A stretch of 64,000 nt of DNA from JACPYM01 sp963699175 (lineage in GTDB: Bacteria; Acidobacteriota; Blastocatellia; RBC074): positions 8,370,001-8,434,000 of the forward strand of contig OY969418.1 of assembly GCA_963699175.1 (NCBI GenBank). The letters are read 5' to 3'. The notes beneath the pieces are model-generated. The model did not search any database. It had not been told where the DNA came from and was given only the letters and a program-made list of their open reading frames with translations. The first letter of the stretch is position 1; every line of letters begins with the position of its first letter. The position numbers and the translations under genes were made by a program. Of the stretch, positions 16,811-25,884 are shown piece by piece.

Positions 16811-19261
16811 GTGGAAACCTTATGGCAAGACATTCGTTTCGGCTTTCGAGTTTTGCTCAAAAGCCCGGCGTTTAGCTTGGTGGCAGTGCTCTCGCTGGCG
16901 CTCGGCATCGGCGCCAACAGTGCTGTCTTCAGCATCATCAACGCTTCGTTGTTGAAACCGTTGCCGGTCGAAGAGCCGAAGCAATTGGTCTCGCTCTTCA
17001 CGACCGACGCGAAGAATCCGGGCAATCTGCCGACTTCGCATCTGAACTACATAGACTACCGCGATCAGAACCAGGTCTTCGCCGGCGTGCTGGCTTTCAC
17101 CGGCGCGGGGTTGGCTCTGACCAAAGGTGACGCAACCGAGCAGGTTTTTGCCCAGGTTGTTTCGGGCAATTACTTCGACGTATTGGGCGTAAAGACTGCG
17201 TTGGGACGTACTTTTTTGCCGGACGAAGACAAGACGCCGGGCACGCATCCGGTCGTCGTGCTGAGCCACGACTTGTGGAAGCGCAGCTTTGGCAGCGATC
17301 CGAGTTTGGTCGGGAAAACGATTTCGCTCAATCGCCACGATTACACGGTCGTCGGGATTGCCCCGGCGGACTTCACCGGCACGAACCTGGGGCAAGGCCC
17401 CGACCTGTATGTGCCGATGATGATGCATAACTTGGTGCAGCCGGGCTTCGACTTTTACGACACGCGGCGCGGCCTGTTTCTCAATTTGATTGGGCGGCTC
17501 AAGCCGGGCGTGAGCATCGAGCAGGCGCAAGCCTCGCTCAAAACTTTTGCCAGTCAGTTGGCGCAGACTTATTCGAGAGACAACGAAGGACGCAGCATCA
17601 AAACCATTTCGCTGTTGCAAGCCAGAGTTGACCCTGACGGCTCGGGCCAACTGGTGCTCGCTTCGGGCGTGTTGATGGGGGTGGTTGCATTGGTTTTGCT
17701 GATTGCCTGCGCCAACATCGCCAACCTGCTACTGGCGCGTGCCTCTGCGCGTCGTAAGGAGATTGCCGTGCGGCTCGCAATTGGCGCGAACCGTGCGCGC
17801 TTGATCCGGCAACTGTTGACTGAAAGTTTCGCGCTCTCGTTGGTAGGCGGGTTGCTCGGTTTGCTGGTTGCGTTTTGGGCGCGCGATTTGTTGCGCACTT
17901 TCGCCCCCTTTGATGGCGGCCCGAATGCTCCGCCGATTGCGACACTCAATTTCCGCGTGCTCAGCTTTACCTTGTTGGTCTCGCTGTTAAGCGGTCTGAT
18001 CTTCGGCCTGGCGCCAGCGCTGCAAGCCTCCAAGCCTGATTTGGTATTGACGCTGAAGGGCGACACTGCTGCGCCGACGCGGCGCAGGTTCGGCTTCAAC
18101 CTGCGCAAGGGATTGGTGGTAGTGCAAGTCGCGCTCTCATTGGTCGCGCTCATCAGCGCGGGCCTGTTCGTGCGCAGCTTGCGCAATGCGCAGGCGATCA
18201 ATCCGGGCTTCATCACCGAAAACATCCTGCTCGCGGGCTTCAATCTAGGCCGCGAAGGGATTGCCAAACCGCAAGGCGTCATCTTCGAGCGACAAGTGGT
18301 CGAACGCGTCCGTGCACTGCCCGGCGTGCAGGCGGTGACGATTGCAAGCAATCGCCCGCTGGGCGGCGGACTTGCACGGAGCGTCTTCATCGAAGGCCAA
18401 GCCCCCACGCCCACGGGGCGAGGCGTGTTGGTGCAACTCAACAACGTCGGCCTGCGTTTCTTCGAGACCTTGGGCATTCCGCTCCTGCAAGGCCGCGATT
18501 TCAGCGAGCAGGACGGCGAGGATGCGCCCAAAGTCGTCGTCATCAACGAGACGATGGCCAAGCGTTTCTGGCCAGGTGAATCGGCCCTCGGCAAACGCTT
18601 CAAATTCTTCGGCGAAGATTTCTATCGCGAGGTCGCCGGCGTGGCGCGCGATACCAAATACAACAGCCTGACCGAGGCGGGCGCACCGTTCATCTACGTG
18701 CCGTTGTCGCAAAACTATGTTCCCAACGGCACGCTACACGTCCGCACTACGGGCGACGCCGCGCAGATGACCGCCGCGGTGCGCAGCGTAGTAAAAGAGC
18801 TGATTCCCAATCTTCAATTGGGCGGCGTCCAAACGCTGCGCGAGCGCCTTGACCAATCGCTCACCGGACAGCAGCAACAAACCCGGCTCTTGACCGTCTT
18901 CGGCTTGCTGGCGCTGCTGCTGTCGGCCATCGGAATTTACGGCGTGATGGCTTATTCCGTCGCGCAACGCACGCGGGAGATAGGCATTCGCATGGCCTTG
19001 GGCGCGCGAAAGGGCAATGTGCTTGCACTGGTCATCAGACAAGGGATGACGCTGGTGGCGAGCGGCGTTGCGTTGGGATTGATCGCTGCTTTTGCAGTCA
19101 CGCGCTTGATTACCACGCTGCTGTTTGGCGTTACGGCGGCTGATCCGGCGACTTTCGGAATCACTGCTTTGTTGTTAGTGGGCGTGGCGGTGCTGGCCAG
19201 TTATTTGCCTGCACGAAAGGCGACGAAGGTTGATCCGTTGGTGGCGCTCAGATACGAGTAA
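16811..19261 (+). CDS. ADOP-family orphan ABC permease, copy 6 (GTG start)
   Basis: An 816-residue permease. The family signature here reads (V/M)ETLWQDIRFGFRVLL and begins at a GTG (16811) preceded by TGTAGGAGGTAGGCTA. Upstream ATG codons as far as 16658 overlap the preceding gene, so the GTG is preferred. The first FtsX core is near residue 295 (LLIACANIANLLLARASARR), the second module near 435 (LVVVQVALSLVALISAGL) and the last core near 695. With copy 7 it forms a divergent subgroup sharing QLPVQEP/PLPVEEP-type motifs after the first membrane segment and NYFDVLGV in the periplasmic domain. It is convergent with copy 7. Confidence 0.93.
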   Translation: METLWQDIRFGFRVLLKSPAFSLVAVLSLALGIGANSAVFSIINASLLKPLPVEEPKQLVSLFTTDAKNPGNLPTSHLNYIDYRDQNQVFAGVLAFTGAGLALTKGDATEQVFAQVVSGNYFDVLGVKTALGRTFLPDEDKTPGTHPVVVLSHDLWKRSFGSDPSLVGKTISLNRHDYTVVGIAPADFTGTNLGQGPDLYVPMMMHNLVQPGFDFYDTRRGLFLNLIGRLKPGVSIEQAQASLKTFASQLAQTYSRDNEGRSIKTISLLQARVDPDGSGQLVLASGVLMGVVALVLLIACANIANLLLARASARRKEIAVRLAIGANRARLIRQLLTESFALSLVGGLLGLLVAFWARDLLRTFAPFDGGPNAPPIATLNFRVLSFTLLVSLLSGLIFGLAPALQASKPDLVLTLKGDTAAPTRRRFGFNLRKGLVVVQVALSLVALISAGLFVRSLRNAQAINPGFITENILLAGFNLGREGIAKPQGVIFERQVVERVRALPGVQAVTIASNRPLGGGLARSVFIEGQAPTPTGRGVLVQLNNVGLRFFETLGIPLLQGRDFSEQDGEDAPKVVVINETMAKRFWPGESALGKRFKFFGEDFYREVAGVARDTKYNSLTEAGAPFIYVPLSQNYVPNGTLHVRTTGDAAQMTAAVRSVVKELIPNLQLGGVQTLRERLDQSLTGQQQQTRLLTVFGLLALLLSAIGIYGVMAYSVAQRTREIGIRMALGARKGNVLALVIRQGMTLVASGVALGLIAAFAVTRLITTLLFGVTAADPATFGITALLLVGVAVLASYLPARKATKVDPLVALRYE

Positions 19262-19278
19262 GCTAAGTGACAGGCGAA

Positions 19279-19367
19279 GATGCAGTACAGGGAGCGATAG
19301 CGACCTGGTTACTCCGTGTTAGACACAATCGGAGTAACCAGGTCGCTATCGCTCCCTGTACTGCATC
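19279..19367. repeat. Palindrome family A: 38-bp perfect arms between convergent permeases
   Basis: Arms 19279-19316 and 19330-19367 are perfect reverse complements (GTACAGGGAGCGATAGCGAC...) separated by 13 nt. The structure starts 17 nt after the stop of copy 6 and ends at the base before the stop codon of copy 7, so it fills the convergent gap. It may serve as a bidirectional terminator, although no T-tract is present. Related arms are at 57841-57924 and, degenerate, at 5544-5591. Confidence 0.93.
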
Positions 19368-21848
19368 TCACTCGTATCTCAATGCCAGCAGCGGATCAAT
19401 GTGGGCAGCGCGCCGCGCGGGCAAGTAACTCGCCACCAGCGCTACCAGCGCCAGCACGACCGGAATCGCAGTAAAGGTGGCCGCGTCCAGCGCGCTGACG
19501 CCGTACAAAAAGTTTACCAACAAGCGCGTCAAAGCCGCCGCTCCCACCCAACCGATGGCGATGCCGAGTGCCACCAGCGTCATCGCTTCTTTCAACACTA
19601 AACGCAACACATCGCGCGTCTGCGCGCCCAGCGCCATGCGCACACCGATCTCGCGCGTGCGCTGCGCGACCGTGTAAGCCATCACGCCGTACAAGCCGAC
19701 CGCTGCCAACAACAGCGCCAACAGGCCCAGAATGAGCAACAGCGCCGCGCCCATGCGCGCCGGATAGAGCGCACTGCCTAACAATGAACTGAGCGGTTGC
19801 AGATCGTTGAGCGGCAGATTCTTTTCGACTGATTGCACGGCGTTGCGCACAGCAGCGCTCACGCCTAACGGATTGCCCGCAGTGCGGACGAAGAGCGTCA
19901 TCCCTGTCTCGTGATTCTGCGCCAGCGGTTGAAAGATAAACGGCATCGGGTCTTCGCTGAGTGTGCGGTATTTGCTGTCGCGCACGATGCCGACAATTTC
20001 GCGCCAAGGAGCGTTTGCGCCGCCCAGCCGCAGCCGCTTGCCCAGCGGGTTTTGCCCGCCGAAGTAACGATGTGCGAACGCCTCACTGATGACTACGACA
20101 AGGGGCGCGCTCGCGTTATCTTGCGTGGTAAAAGCGCGGCCTTGCCGGAGCGCAATGCCCATCGTCTCGAAATATCTCAACCCGACGACATTTGTGGCGG
20201 AGCTAGCCTGCGCATCAGTATCGCGCGGCGCGTCGGGCTGGCCTTCAATAGCGAAGCTGGTCGTGCGCCCGCCGCCACTGATCGGCACGACGCGCGCCAG
20301 GCTGGCCGCTTCGACGCCGGGCAGGCGTTCGACGCGCTCAAGCACCTGGCGATAAAACTCGCGGCCCTGCTCAGTGGTGTAACGCAGCAGGTTGATGTTG
20401 AGCGACGCGGTCAGCAGGCGTTCGGCATCAAAGCCCGGATCAACGCTCTGCATTCGCTGCAAGCTGCGCAAAAACAGGCCGGCGCCAAGTAGCAACACCA
20501 GTGACAGCGCCACCTGCGTGACGACTAGCCCGTTCCGCAGGTTGAAACGTCGCCCGCCTTGCGCGCTCGCATAGGCTTCATCTTTCAAGACCGGAAGAAC
20601 GTCTGCACGCGCTGTTTGCCAAGCGGGCGCGAGGCCGAAAATGATGCCGGTCAGCAGCGACAAGACAAACGCGAAGCCCAGTACGCGCCCGTCGAGACTG
20701 AAATCCAGATTGAAGGAAAATATTCCTGCCGGCGGCGGTGTGGCTTTGAGCAATTCGACCGTCCAGACGGCCAATAGCACACCGGCCAAACCGCCCAGGA
20801 ACGCGAGCAGCAAGCTTTCGGTCAGCAGTTGGCGAATTAGCCTGAAACGCCCAGCGCCCAGCGCCAGGCGCACAGCAATCTCTTTGCGTCGCGCCGAGGC
20901 ACGCGCCAGCAACAGGTTTGCCACGTTGGCACACGCGATCAGCAAAACGATGCCGGTCACGCTCAACAGCAGCGCCGCCGCCGAGAGAAGCGGCGAATAG
21001 CCCTGCGGATCAATCTTGCTGACTGGAAACAGTGTGACGATGCGATCGCGATTAGTGTCAGGATAAGCTTGGGCCAACTGTTGACTGATAACTGCCACTT
21101 TGGCTTGTGCCTGTTCCATCGAAACACCCGGCTTCAAACGACCGATCATGCCCAGCCAGGCCGGACCGCGCCGACCCAACATGTCGGCGTTCATTTCACC
21201 GGAGAAGCCGCCGCGCGGCGGGCGCACGACGGCTTGCATCATCATTGGCACGTAGAGGTCGCTGGTCTCCAACAATTCTGCGCCTTCAAAGCCTGCGGGT
21301 GTAACGCCGATCACGGTGAAATCGTAGCCGTTCACCTTGAGGTGTTGTCCGACCACGTCGTTTGCGCCGTTGAAGCGGCGCTGCCACAAACGGTGCCCGA
21401 TGACTACGACCGGGTGCGCGTTTGGCGTTTGATCATCGGCGGGTGAGATGGTTCGCCCCAGCTTCGCGCCCACGCCCAGCACGTCGAAGTAATTGCCGGT
21501 GACGATCACGCCGTTGACCAACTCAGGCCGCTCATCGCTGCTCAGGCTAACGCTGATCGAGCCGTAGGCGGCTAGTCCGGTGAAGACTTCGTTGCGGTCA
21601 CGATAGTCAACGTAATTCGGGTACGAGATCACGCTCCACGGGCTGTTGGGCCGGCCGCCGAAGCCAAAGACCAGCCGCTGCGGCTCCTGCACGGGCAATT
21701 GGCGCAGAAAGACAGCGTTGACCAAACTGAAAATCGCCGTGTTCGCGCCGATGCCCAAGGCCAGCGTGAGCACGGCAATCAACGTGAAGCCGGGTTGCTT
21801 CAATAACATTCGCACGCCGTAGCGCAGGTCTTGCAGTAAGGTTGGCAT
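19368..21848 (-). CDS. ADOP-family orphan ABC permease, copy 7
   Basis: An 826-residue permease, the longest copy here. The ATG at 21848 begins MPTLLQDLRYGVRMLLKQ and has TTGGAG 6 nt upstream. The open frame to 22010 would translate palindrome B and is rejected. FtsX cores are near residues 301 (LLIACANVANLLLARASARR) and 706, with the second module from about 436 (LVVTQVALSLVLLLGAGL). It ends DPLLALRYE. The first periplasmic domain has an insertion rich in Arg/Gly (VVRPPRGGFSGEMNADMLGR) compared with copy 6, its closest relative in the window. Confidence 0.93.
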   Translation of the reverse strand: MPTLLQDLRYGVRMLLKQPGFTLIAVLTLALGIGANTAIFSLVNAVFLRQLPVQEPQRLVFGFGGRPNSPWSVISYPNYVDYRDRNEVFTGLAAYGSISVSLSSDERPELVNGVIVTGNYFDVLGVGAKLGRTISPADDQTPNAHPVVVIGHRLWQRRFNGANDVVGQHLKVNGYDFTVIGVTPAGFEGAELLETSDLYVPMMMQAVVRPPRGGFSGEMNADMLGRRGPAWLGMIGRLKPGVSMEQAQAKVAVISQQLAQAYPDTNRDRIVTLFPVSKIDPQGYSPLLSAAALLLSVTGIVLLIACANVANLLLARASARRKEIAVRLALGAGRFRLIRQLLTESLLLAFLGGLAGVLLAVWTVELLKATPPPAGIFSFNLDFSLDGRVLGFAFVLSLLTGIIFGLAPAWQTARADVLPVLKDEAYASAQGGRRFNLRNGLVVTQVALSLVLLLGAGLFLRSLQRMQSVDPGFDAERLLTASLNINLLRYTTEQGREFYRQVLERVERLPGVEAASLARVVPISGGGRTTSFAIEGQPDAPRDTDAQASSATNVVGLRYFETMGIALRQGRAFTTQDNASAPLVVVISEAFAHRYFGGQNPLGKRLRLGGANAPWREIVGIVRDSKYRTLSEDPMPFIFQPLAQNHETGMTLFVRTAGNPLGVSAAVRNAVQSVEKNLPLNDLQPLSSLLGSALYPARMGAALLLILGLLALLLAAVGLYGVMAYTVAQRTREIGVRMALGAQTRDVLRLVLKEAMTLVALGIAIGWVGAAALTRLLVNFLYGVSALDAATFTAIPVVLALVALVASYLPARRAAHIDPLLALRYE

Positions 21849-21906
21849 ACGCATCTCCAAGAAGTGTAAGTTTTTCGGGACTGACAAACTGCGGAAAAGG
21901 TGCTGA

Positions 21907-22010
21907 ATGTACCGTAGACTGTCCAGTCTGCGGAAGACTCGGCTTTGCACCCTTCGGTTCCAGTGTGTAAGCGACCGAAACTTCCGCAGACTGTACAGTC
22001 TACGGTACAT
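21907..22010. repeat. Palindrome family B, copy 2 (30-bp arms, one mismatch)
   Basis: Arms 21907-21936 and 21981-22010 pair except for one C/A change. The arms share the word ACCGTAGACTGTCCAGTCTG with copy 1 at 5915-6015, while the loops differ. It lies 58 nt upstream of the start codon of permease copy 7, in a gap of 363 nt (21849-22211) that has no other recognisable content. Confidence 0.9.
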
Positions 22011-22211
22011 CTTTCGCAGCCCCGTTTTATTTACAGCATATTTATAGCAATAGATACTTGTTCTTCTCTATCCAATTGGCGTGCCGACTTTGTTGCGGAG
22101 AGTCGTTGCTGAAAACGCAGGACTTGAATCCTTGGCTGACGAAGGCTAGGCCGAAGCGATTGTCCGCTCGCGGGAAAGCCCAATCCCGAAAGCGCACGGC
22201 GTTGGCGGGCT

Positions 22212-23417
22212 TTATTCGTCTACCTGTTTTCCCGAAGTGAACCAAAACAGCAACACACCCAGCAGCCCGATGACGCCCGCGACTTGCAGCGGCAATTCCG
22301 GCGCGCGCGTCCAGAGCAGACCGCCAATGAGGCCCGCCGGGACGATCAAGGTGTTGCGAATCGTGTAGTAGACGCCCACCACGCGGCCACGCTGCGTGGC
22401 TTCGGCTTGATCTACGATCAGGGCTTTGCGCGCGGGTTCGCCCACTTCTTTGAGGCCGCCGATGACGAACGCGGCGATCAACGCCGGAGTGCTCTGCGCC
22501 CACTGCACGGCCAACGGGAAGAGGGCGAAGAAAACGAAGGTGAGCGCAATCAGCGGACGACGCCCAGTCAATTTGGCGAACGAACTGGATGGCAGATATG
22601 AGGCCAGCGCGATGGATTGTTGCAGCGCGTAGAGTGAGCCGTAGGTTGTCGCCGGTCGGCCCAGCACGTTGAGCACATAGAGCACGATGAAGGCCGCCGC
22701 CAGCGCTTCGCCAAAGCGCACTAGACATTCAGCCAGCAGCAGCCGTTTCAACGAAGCGGGCATGCGCTCGAAGAGTTGGCGCACGGTCAAGCGTTCGTAG
22801 TTTTCGGCGGCCTCTTCGGTCTCGCGATAGCCGTAATGTTGCGCCGCGAGCACCACCAGCGCCAGCAGCAGCGTGATGCTCAAACTGATGCGCACGCCAT
22901 GTTGAACGCCGAGCGCGGCGATCAACATTCCGCCTAAGGGCGCGCCGATCACGCGCGGCACTCTGACCAGAATGGATTGCACGCTGAAGGCGAGGACGCG
23001 CTGACCCTGCGGCAAAGCATCGCCAATCACGGCGAAGGTCGTCGGAAAAGCCCCCGCTTTCCAAGCCATCACCAATACCAGCCCGGCAAAGGCTAACGCC
23101 CAATGGAAAGCCAGCGCGTAGATTGCATAGCCGCCGAGCGCCAACAGTGTGCATAGCATCAAGGCCCGTTTGCGCCCAAAACGGTCGGCCAGCCAGCCGC
23201 CAGGATATTGCCAAACGCCGTCCAGCAGATCTTTGCCCGAAGCGAACAAGCCAACGGCTACGCCGCTCGCGCCCAGCGCCGTCAGGTACTTTGGCAAGTA
23301 GCTCTGCCATAACTCTTCGCCCAAGCCGAGCGCGAAAATGCTGACGGCCAGCACCGCTACTTGGCGATTGAAACCGAACGGCGCGGCTTGTGCTTCGCTA
23401 TTGGTGGAGCTACTCAT
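22212..23417 (-). CDS. Major facilitator superfamily transporter
   Basis: A 401-residue protein with about 12 hydrophobic segments. The MFS signature between TM2 and TM3 is clear (GGWLADRFGRKRALM), and a second half-repeat starts near residue 215 after a cytoplasmic loop (YRETEEAAENYERLTVRQLF). The family exports or imports small molecules by proton exchange; the substrate cannot be read from sequence. The ATG at 23417 has only a weak Shine-Dalgarno. It lies downstream of the zinc-ribbon gene on the same strand, but a 32-bp hairpin separates them. Confidence 0.9.
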   Translation of the reverse strand: MSSSTNSEAQAAPFGFNRQVAVLAVSIFALGLGEELWQSYLPKYLTALGASGVAVGLFASGKDLLDGVWQYPGGWLADRFGRKRALMLCTLLALGGYAIYALAFHWALAFAGLVLVMAWKAGAFPTTFAVIGDALPQGQRVLAFSVQSILVRVPRVIGAPLGGMLIAALGVQHGVRISLSITLLLALVVLAAQHYGYRETEEAAENYERLTVRQLFERMPASLKRLLLAECLVRFGEALAAAFIVLYVLNVLGRPATTYGSLYALQQSIALASYLPSSSFAKLTGRRPLIALTFVFFALFPLAVQWAQSTPALIAAFVIGGLKEVGEPARKALIVDQAEATQRGRVVGVYYTIRNTLIVPAGLIGGLLWTRAPELPLQVAGVIGLLGVLLFWFTSGKQVDE

Positions 23418-23434
23418 ACAAGCTAATCTTTAAT

Positions 23435-23525
23435 AACCACGGGAGCACGGGGCACACCGGGAAGAACTGGTAGGGGAAAGAGCCAAGCAATAGTCTTCCC
23501 CGTGTGCCCCGTGCTCCCCGTGGTT
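23435..23525. repeat. Inverted repeat between zinc-ribbon gene and MFS gene
   Basis: Arms 23435-23465 and 23494-23525 (AACCACGGG-AGCACGGGGCACAC versus its complement) pair over about 31 nt with two single-base bulges and a 28-nt loop. GC-rich, with no T-tract. Confidence 0.85.
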
Positions 23526-23556
23526 CTTCTTGTTTAATGCAGATAATGACTATGGC

Positions 23557-24276
23557 TCAAGTCGTGGCGATTTCGACGCGGAAGTAAAGAATGCGGCCAC
23601 AGCTCTCACAGGTGATGATGCTTTCGGCGCGTTTGATGTCGTTGAAGACTTGCGGGCGGATTTTCATGCGGCAGGACTGGCACGAATAGTCGCGTGCCTC
23701 GGCCAGCACGACGCCATTGCGCATGCGCGAGAGGCGTTGATAGGTCGCTTTGGCCTGCGGGCCGAGCGTGTTGAAGAGCTGTTGGCGCTCGGTAGTCAAC
23801 GCGGCAAGTCGCTGTTTGGCTGCTTCCGCTGAAGCCGCAATGCCAGCCAGTTCTTGATCCACCGTCAGGCGGCGCGTTTCAATTTCGGGCGAGCGCTCTT
23901 GCACCTGCTTTTCGAGCGTTTCGGCTTGTTCCATCAGCTTGAGGATTTCGGTCTCCAGAGTGCTGACGGTTTTCTTGGTCACATCAATCTCGCGCAGCGC
24001 GGTCGTGTACTCGCGCTCGTTGCGCGCTTTCATCAGATCGTCCTTGAATTTTTGATGCTTCTGTTGCTCGATTTCGAGCGTAGCCTCCTGTTCGCGCCGC
24101 TTCGCCTTTGTCGCTTCGGAACTGGCCTGCAGGGCCAGAAACTCGCGATTGGCTTCGGCAAACTGGCGCTCGACTTGCTCCTGACGGCTGGGCAGCGCCG
24201 CAATCTCTTCATTGAGTTGACGGATTGCAAGGTCGGTCTCCTGGAGCGAAATCAATTGGCTCAGTTCCGCGTTCAA
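23557..24276 (-). CDS. C4-type zinc-ribbon coiled-coil protein (HP0958/FlgZ-like fold)
   Basis: About 239 residues: a long N-terminal coiled coil (about 1-170, LISLQETDLAIRQLNEEIAAL onwards) and a C-terminal zinc ribbon with two CxxC pairs (YSCQSCRMKI and ITCESCGRILYF). This layout matches the widespread zf-RING_7/DUF164 family, thought to bind nucleic acid or act as a scaffold. The open frame starts at ATG 24315, but a perfect GAGGAGG lies 5 nt before TTG 24276, and starting there gives the usual family N-terminus. I therefore prefer the TTG, with moderate confidence in the start and high confidence in the family. Confidence 0.85.
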   Translation of the reverse strand: MNAELSQLISLQETDLAIRQLNEEIAALPSRQEQVERQFAEANREFLALQASSEATKAKRREQEATLEIEQQKHQKFKDDLMKARNEREYTTALREIDVTKKTVSTLETEILKLMEQAETLEKQVQERSPEIETRRLTVDQELAGIAASAEAAKQRLAALTTERQQLFNTLGPQAKATYQRLSRMRNGVVLAEARDYSCQSCRMKIRPQVFNDIKRAESIITCESCGRILYFRVEIATT

Positions 24277-24470
24277 AGTGGCCTCCTCTTGTACGATGGA
24301 TTCGATCAACAGCATTTGTGTGATGCGCGCGCATCATCACACAGCCCCGGCAGTTGACGCAAGGTCTCCTCGCGGACCTTTGGCTAAGCTGGTAGTTGAC
24401 GCTCAGATTGCTTTCCGGCATCATCGCGCTGGCTGGCTTTTCGGTCGTTATTCCACTGTTTTATTGTGTC

Positions 24471-24537
24471 AGAAGCACGCGCGTGAGCAAGGGCTTGGGT
24501 CACGGTAGCTCAAGCCCTTGCTTACGCGCGTGCTTCT
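24471..24537. repeat. 27-bp inverted repeat upstream of GNAT gene
   Basis: Arms 24471-24497 and 24511-24537 (AGAAGCACGCGCGTGAGCAA...) pair with one mismatch; the loop is 13 nt. It sits in the 277-nt divergent gap between the zinc-ribbon gene and the acetyltransferase gene, ending 16 nt before the latter's ATG. A smaller palindrome GTGTGATGCGCGCGCATCATCACAC lies near 24320-24343. Confidence 0.88.
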
Positions 24538-24553
24538 GAAGCCTAGCTAAAGA

Positions 24554-25072
24554 ATGCTTGAAGACTGCGCCAAATCGCTTTCGCTGCGTCCGGCTTGCGA
24601 CGCCGACGAGCCGTTTCTCTACGCGCTCTACGCCAGCACGCGCGCCGCCGAACTGGCCGCCTGGGGTTGGCCTGAAGCGCAGCAAAAACTCTTCCTGGAT
24701 TTGCAATTCCGCGGGCAGCAACAGCATTATGCCGCCTACCCTAACACCATGCACTGGATTGTCGAAACGCAGAGTGAGCCGATTGGGCGACTGCTGATCG
24801 CGCGCTTGAGCGATGAAATCAGGCTGGTGGATGTGTCCTTGCTGCCGGACTTTCGCCAGCGCGGTATCGGCGCCGGTCTGGTGCAGCGGGTGCAGGCCCA
24901 GGCGCAGGAGCAAGGCAAGGCCGTGCGCTTGCACGTTGCAATGGACAATCCTGCGCGCAGCCTTTATGAAAGGCTGGGCTTTCAATTGATCGAAGACCGT
25001 GGCTCGCACTGGTTCATGGAATGGCGCGCCGAGCAACTACACGAAAGGAACACACACGAGAATGCTGGATAA
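24554..25072 (+). CDS. GNAT-family N-acetyltransferase
   Basis: A 172-residue GNAT protein. The acetyl-CoA binding motif is present (DVSLLPDFRQRGIGAGLVQR, with RQRGIG) and so is the C-terminal motif B (NPARSLYERLGFQLIE). The N-terminal LYASTRAAELAAWGW is shared with the second GNAT-like protein at 25374, which indicates a common origin. The acceptor substrate is unknown. The stop overlaps the start of the following DUF6916-like gene by 11 nt, so the two are translationally coupled. GNAT genes of this type are, from memory, regular neighbours of DUF6916 and tail-collar genes in soil bacteria. Confidence 0.9.
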   Translation: MLEDCAKSLSLRPACDADEPFLYALYASTRAAELAAWGWPEAQQKLFLDLQFRGQQQHYAAYPNTMHWIVETQSEPIGRLLIARLSDEIRLVDVSLLPDFRQRGIGAGLVQRVQAQAQEQGKAVRLHVAMDNPARSLYERLGFQLIEDRGSHWFMEWRAEQLHERNTHENAG

Positions 25073-25355
25073 TCTACATCACGAGGATTACGCCCCCCAC
25101 GTCAACAGCAAGTTTCAACTGGGCGCGGGCGAGCAAAGCTGGGAAATCGAATTGATCCAGGCCGAAGACAAATCGCCTTCGCCCAACCAGGAGCAATATG
25201 TGCTGCTCTTTCGCGCGCCGCTCGATGCGCCACCTTATCAAAGCATCTTTCAGCTCGAACACGCCGAATTGGGTGCGGGCGCGCTCTTCCTTGTGCCGAT
25301 TCGCCGCGATCAAAGCGGGTTGTATTACGAAGCCAGTTTCAATCGTATGCGCTAA
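25062..25355 (+). CDS. DUF6916-like small protein
   Basis: A 97-residue protein starting MLDNLHHEDYAPHVNSKF, with a beta-rich C-terminus: YVLLFRAPLDAPPYQ, then FQLEHAELGAGALFLVPI and YYEASFNR. The same pattern (FSLLFRGP, MKHHTLGVLEIFLVPV, YYEAVFNR) is found in the gene at 25961-26479, so they are paralogues. The family is known mostly as a neighbour of phage-tail-collar proteins; its role is unknown. The ATG lies inside the 3' end of the GNAT gene (11-nt overlap). The family name is from memory and has not been searched. Confidence 0.75.
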   Translation: MLDNLHHEDYAPHVNSKFQLGAGEQSWEIELIQAEDKSPSPNQEQYVLLFRAPLDAPPYQSIFQLEHAELGAGALFLVPIRRDQSGLYYEASFNRMR

Positions 25356-25373
25356 ATAGACGGAGACACTTTG

Positions 25374-25853
25374 ATGACTGAATCGCTGGTTGAGCTGCGC
25401 CCGGTGGGGCCGGAAGACGAAGACTTTCTCTTACGTCTGTACGAGAGCACACGCGCAGCGGAGTTGGCGCTGGTACCCTGGGAGGCCGCGCAACGCGAGC
25501 TGTTTGTTCGGCTGCAATCAGTCGCGCAACGCGCGCATTACCAGGCTGAGTATCCGACGGCGGAGCAACTGTTGATTTTGCTCGACGGAGAGCCGATCGG
25601 ACGCCTCTACGTGCATCGCCGTGAGACGGAAATTCGCCTGCTCGATTTCAGCCTGTTGCCGGAGTATCACACGAGCGCCGCCGCGCCGCAGCTTGTCCGC
25701 AGTTTGATGGACGAAGCCGCCGCCGTAGGCAAAGCCGTGACCATCCATCAGCAGCCCGGTGATGCGTTACAAGGACTGTTCGAGCAGTTAGACTTCAAGC
25801 CCATCGCTAACAACGGAGCCCACGTACTCTTCGAGTGGCGCGCGGCCACTTAA
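25374..25853 (+). CDS. GNAT-like protein with degenerate acetyl-CoA loop
   Basis: A 159-residue paralogue of the GNAT at 24554 (LYESTRAAELALVPW; PIGRLYVHRRETEIRLLDFSLLPE). The position of the CoA pyrophosphate loop, normally R/Q-x-x-G-x-G/A, reads EYHTSAAAPQLV, without the glycines or the arginine. The fold is probably kept, but acetyl-CoA binding may be lost or altered. The ATG at 25374 is preceded by ACGGAGACACTTTG; a TTG three bases upstream is the alternative start. The gene lies 18 nt after the DUF6916-like gene, so all three appear to form one operon. Confidence 0.78.
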   Translation: MTESLVELRPVGPEDEDFLLRLYESTRAAELALVPWEAAQRELFVRLQSVAQRAHYQAEYPTAEQLLILLDGEPIGRLYVHRRETEIRLLDFSLLPEYHTSAAAPQLVRSLMDEAAAVGKAVTIHQQPGDALQGLFEQLDFKPIANNGAHVLFEWRAAT

Positions 25854-25884
25854 AGCGAAATAGCGGACAGCGGGACGGCTTGTT

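Noticed and set aside
22042..23310. Two alternative minus-strand frames (22042-22728 and 22729-23310) inside the MFS gene
   Set aside because: They lie in other frames of the same MFS coding sequence and have Arg/Ala-rich composition. The MFS frame with TM segments and the RFGRKR motif explains the DNA.
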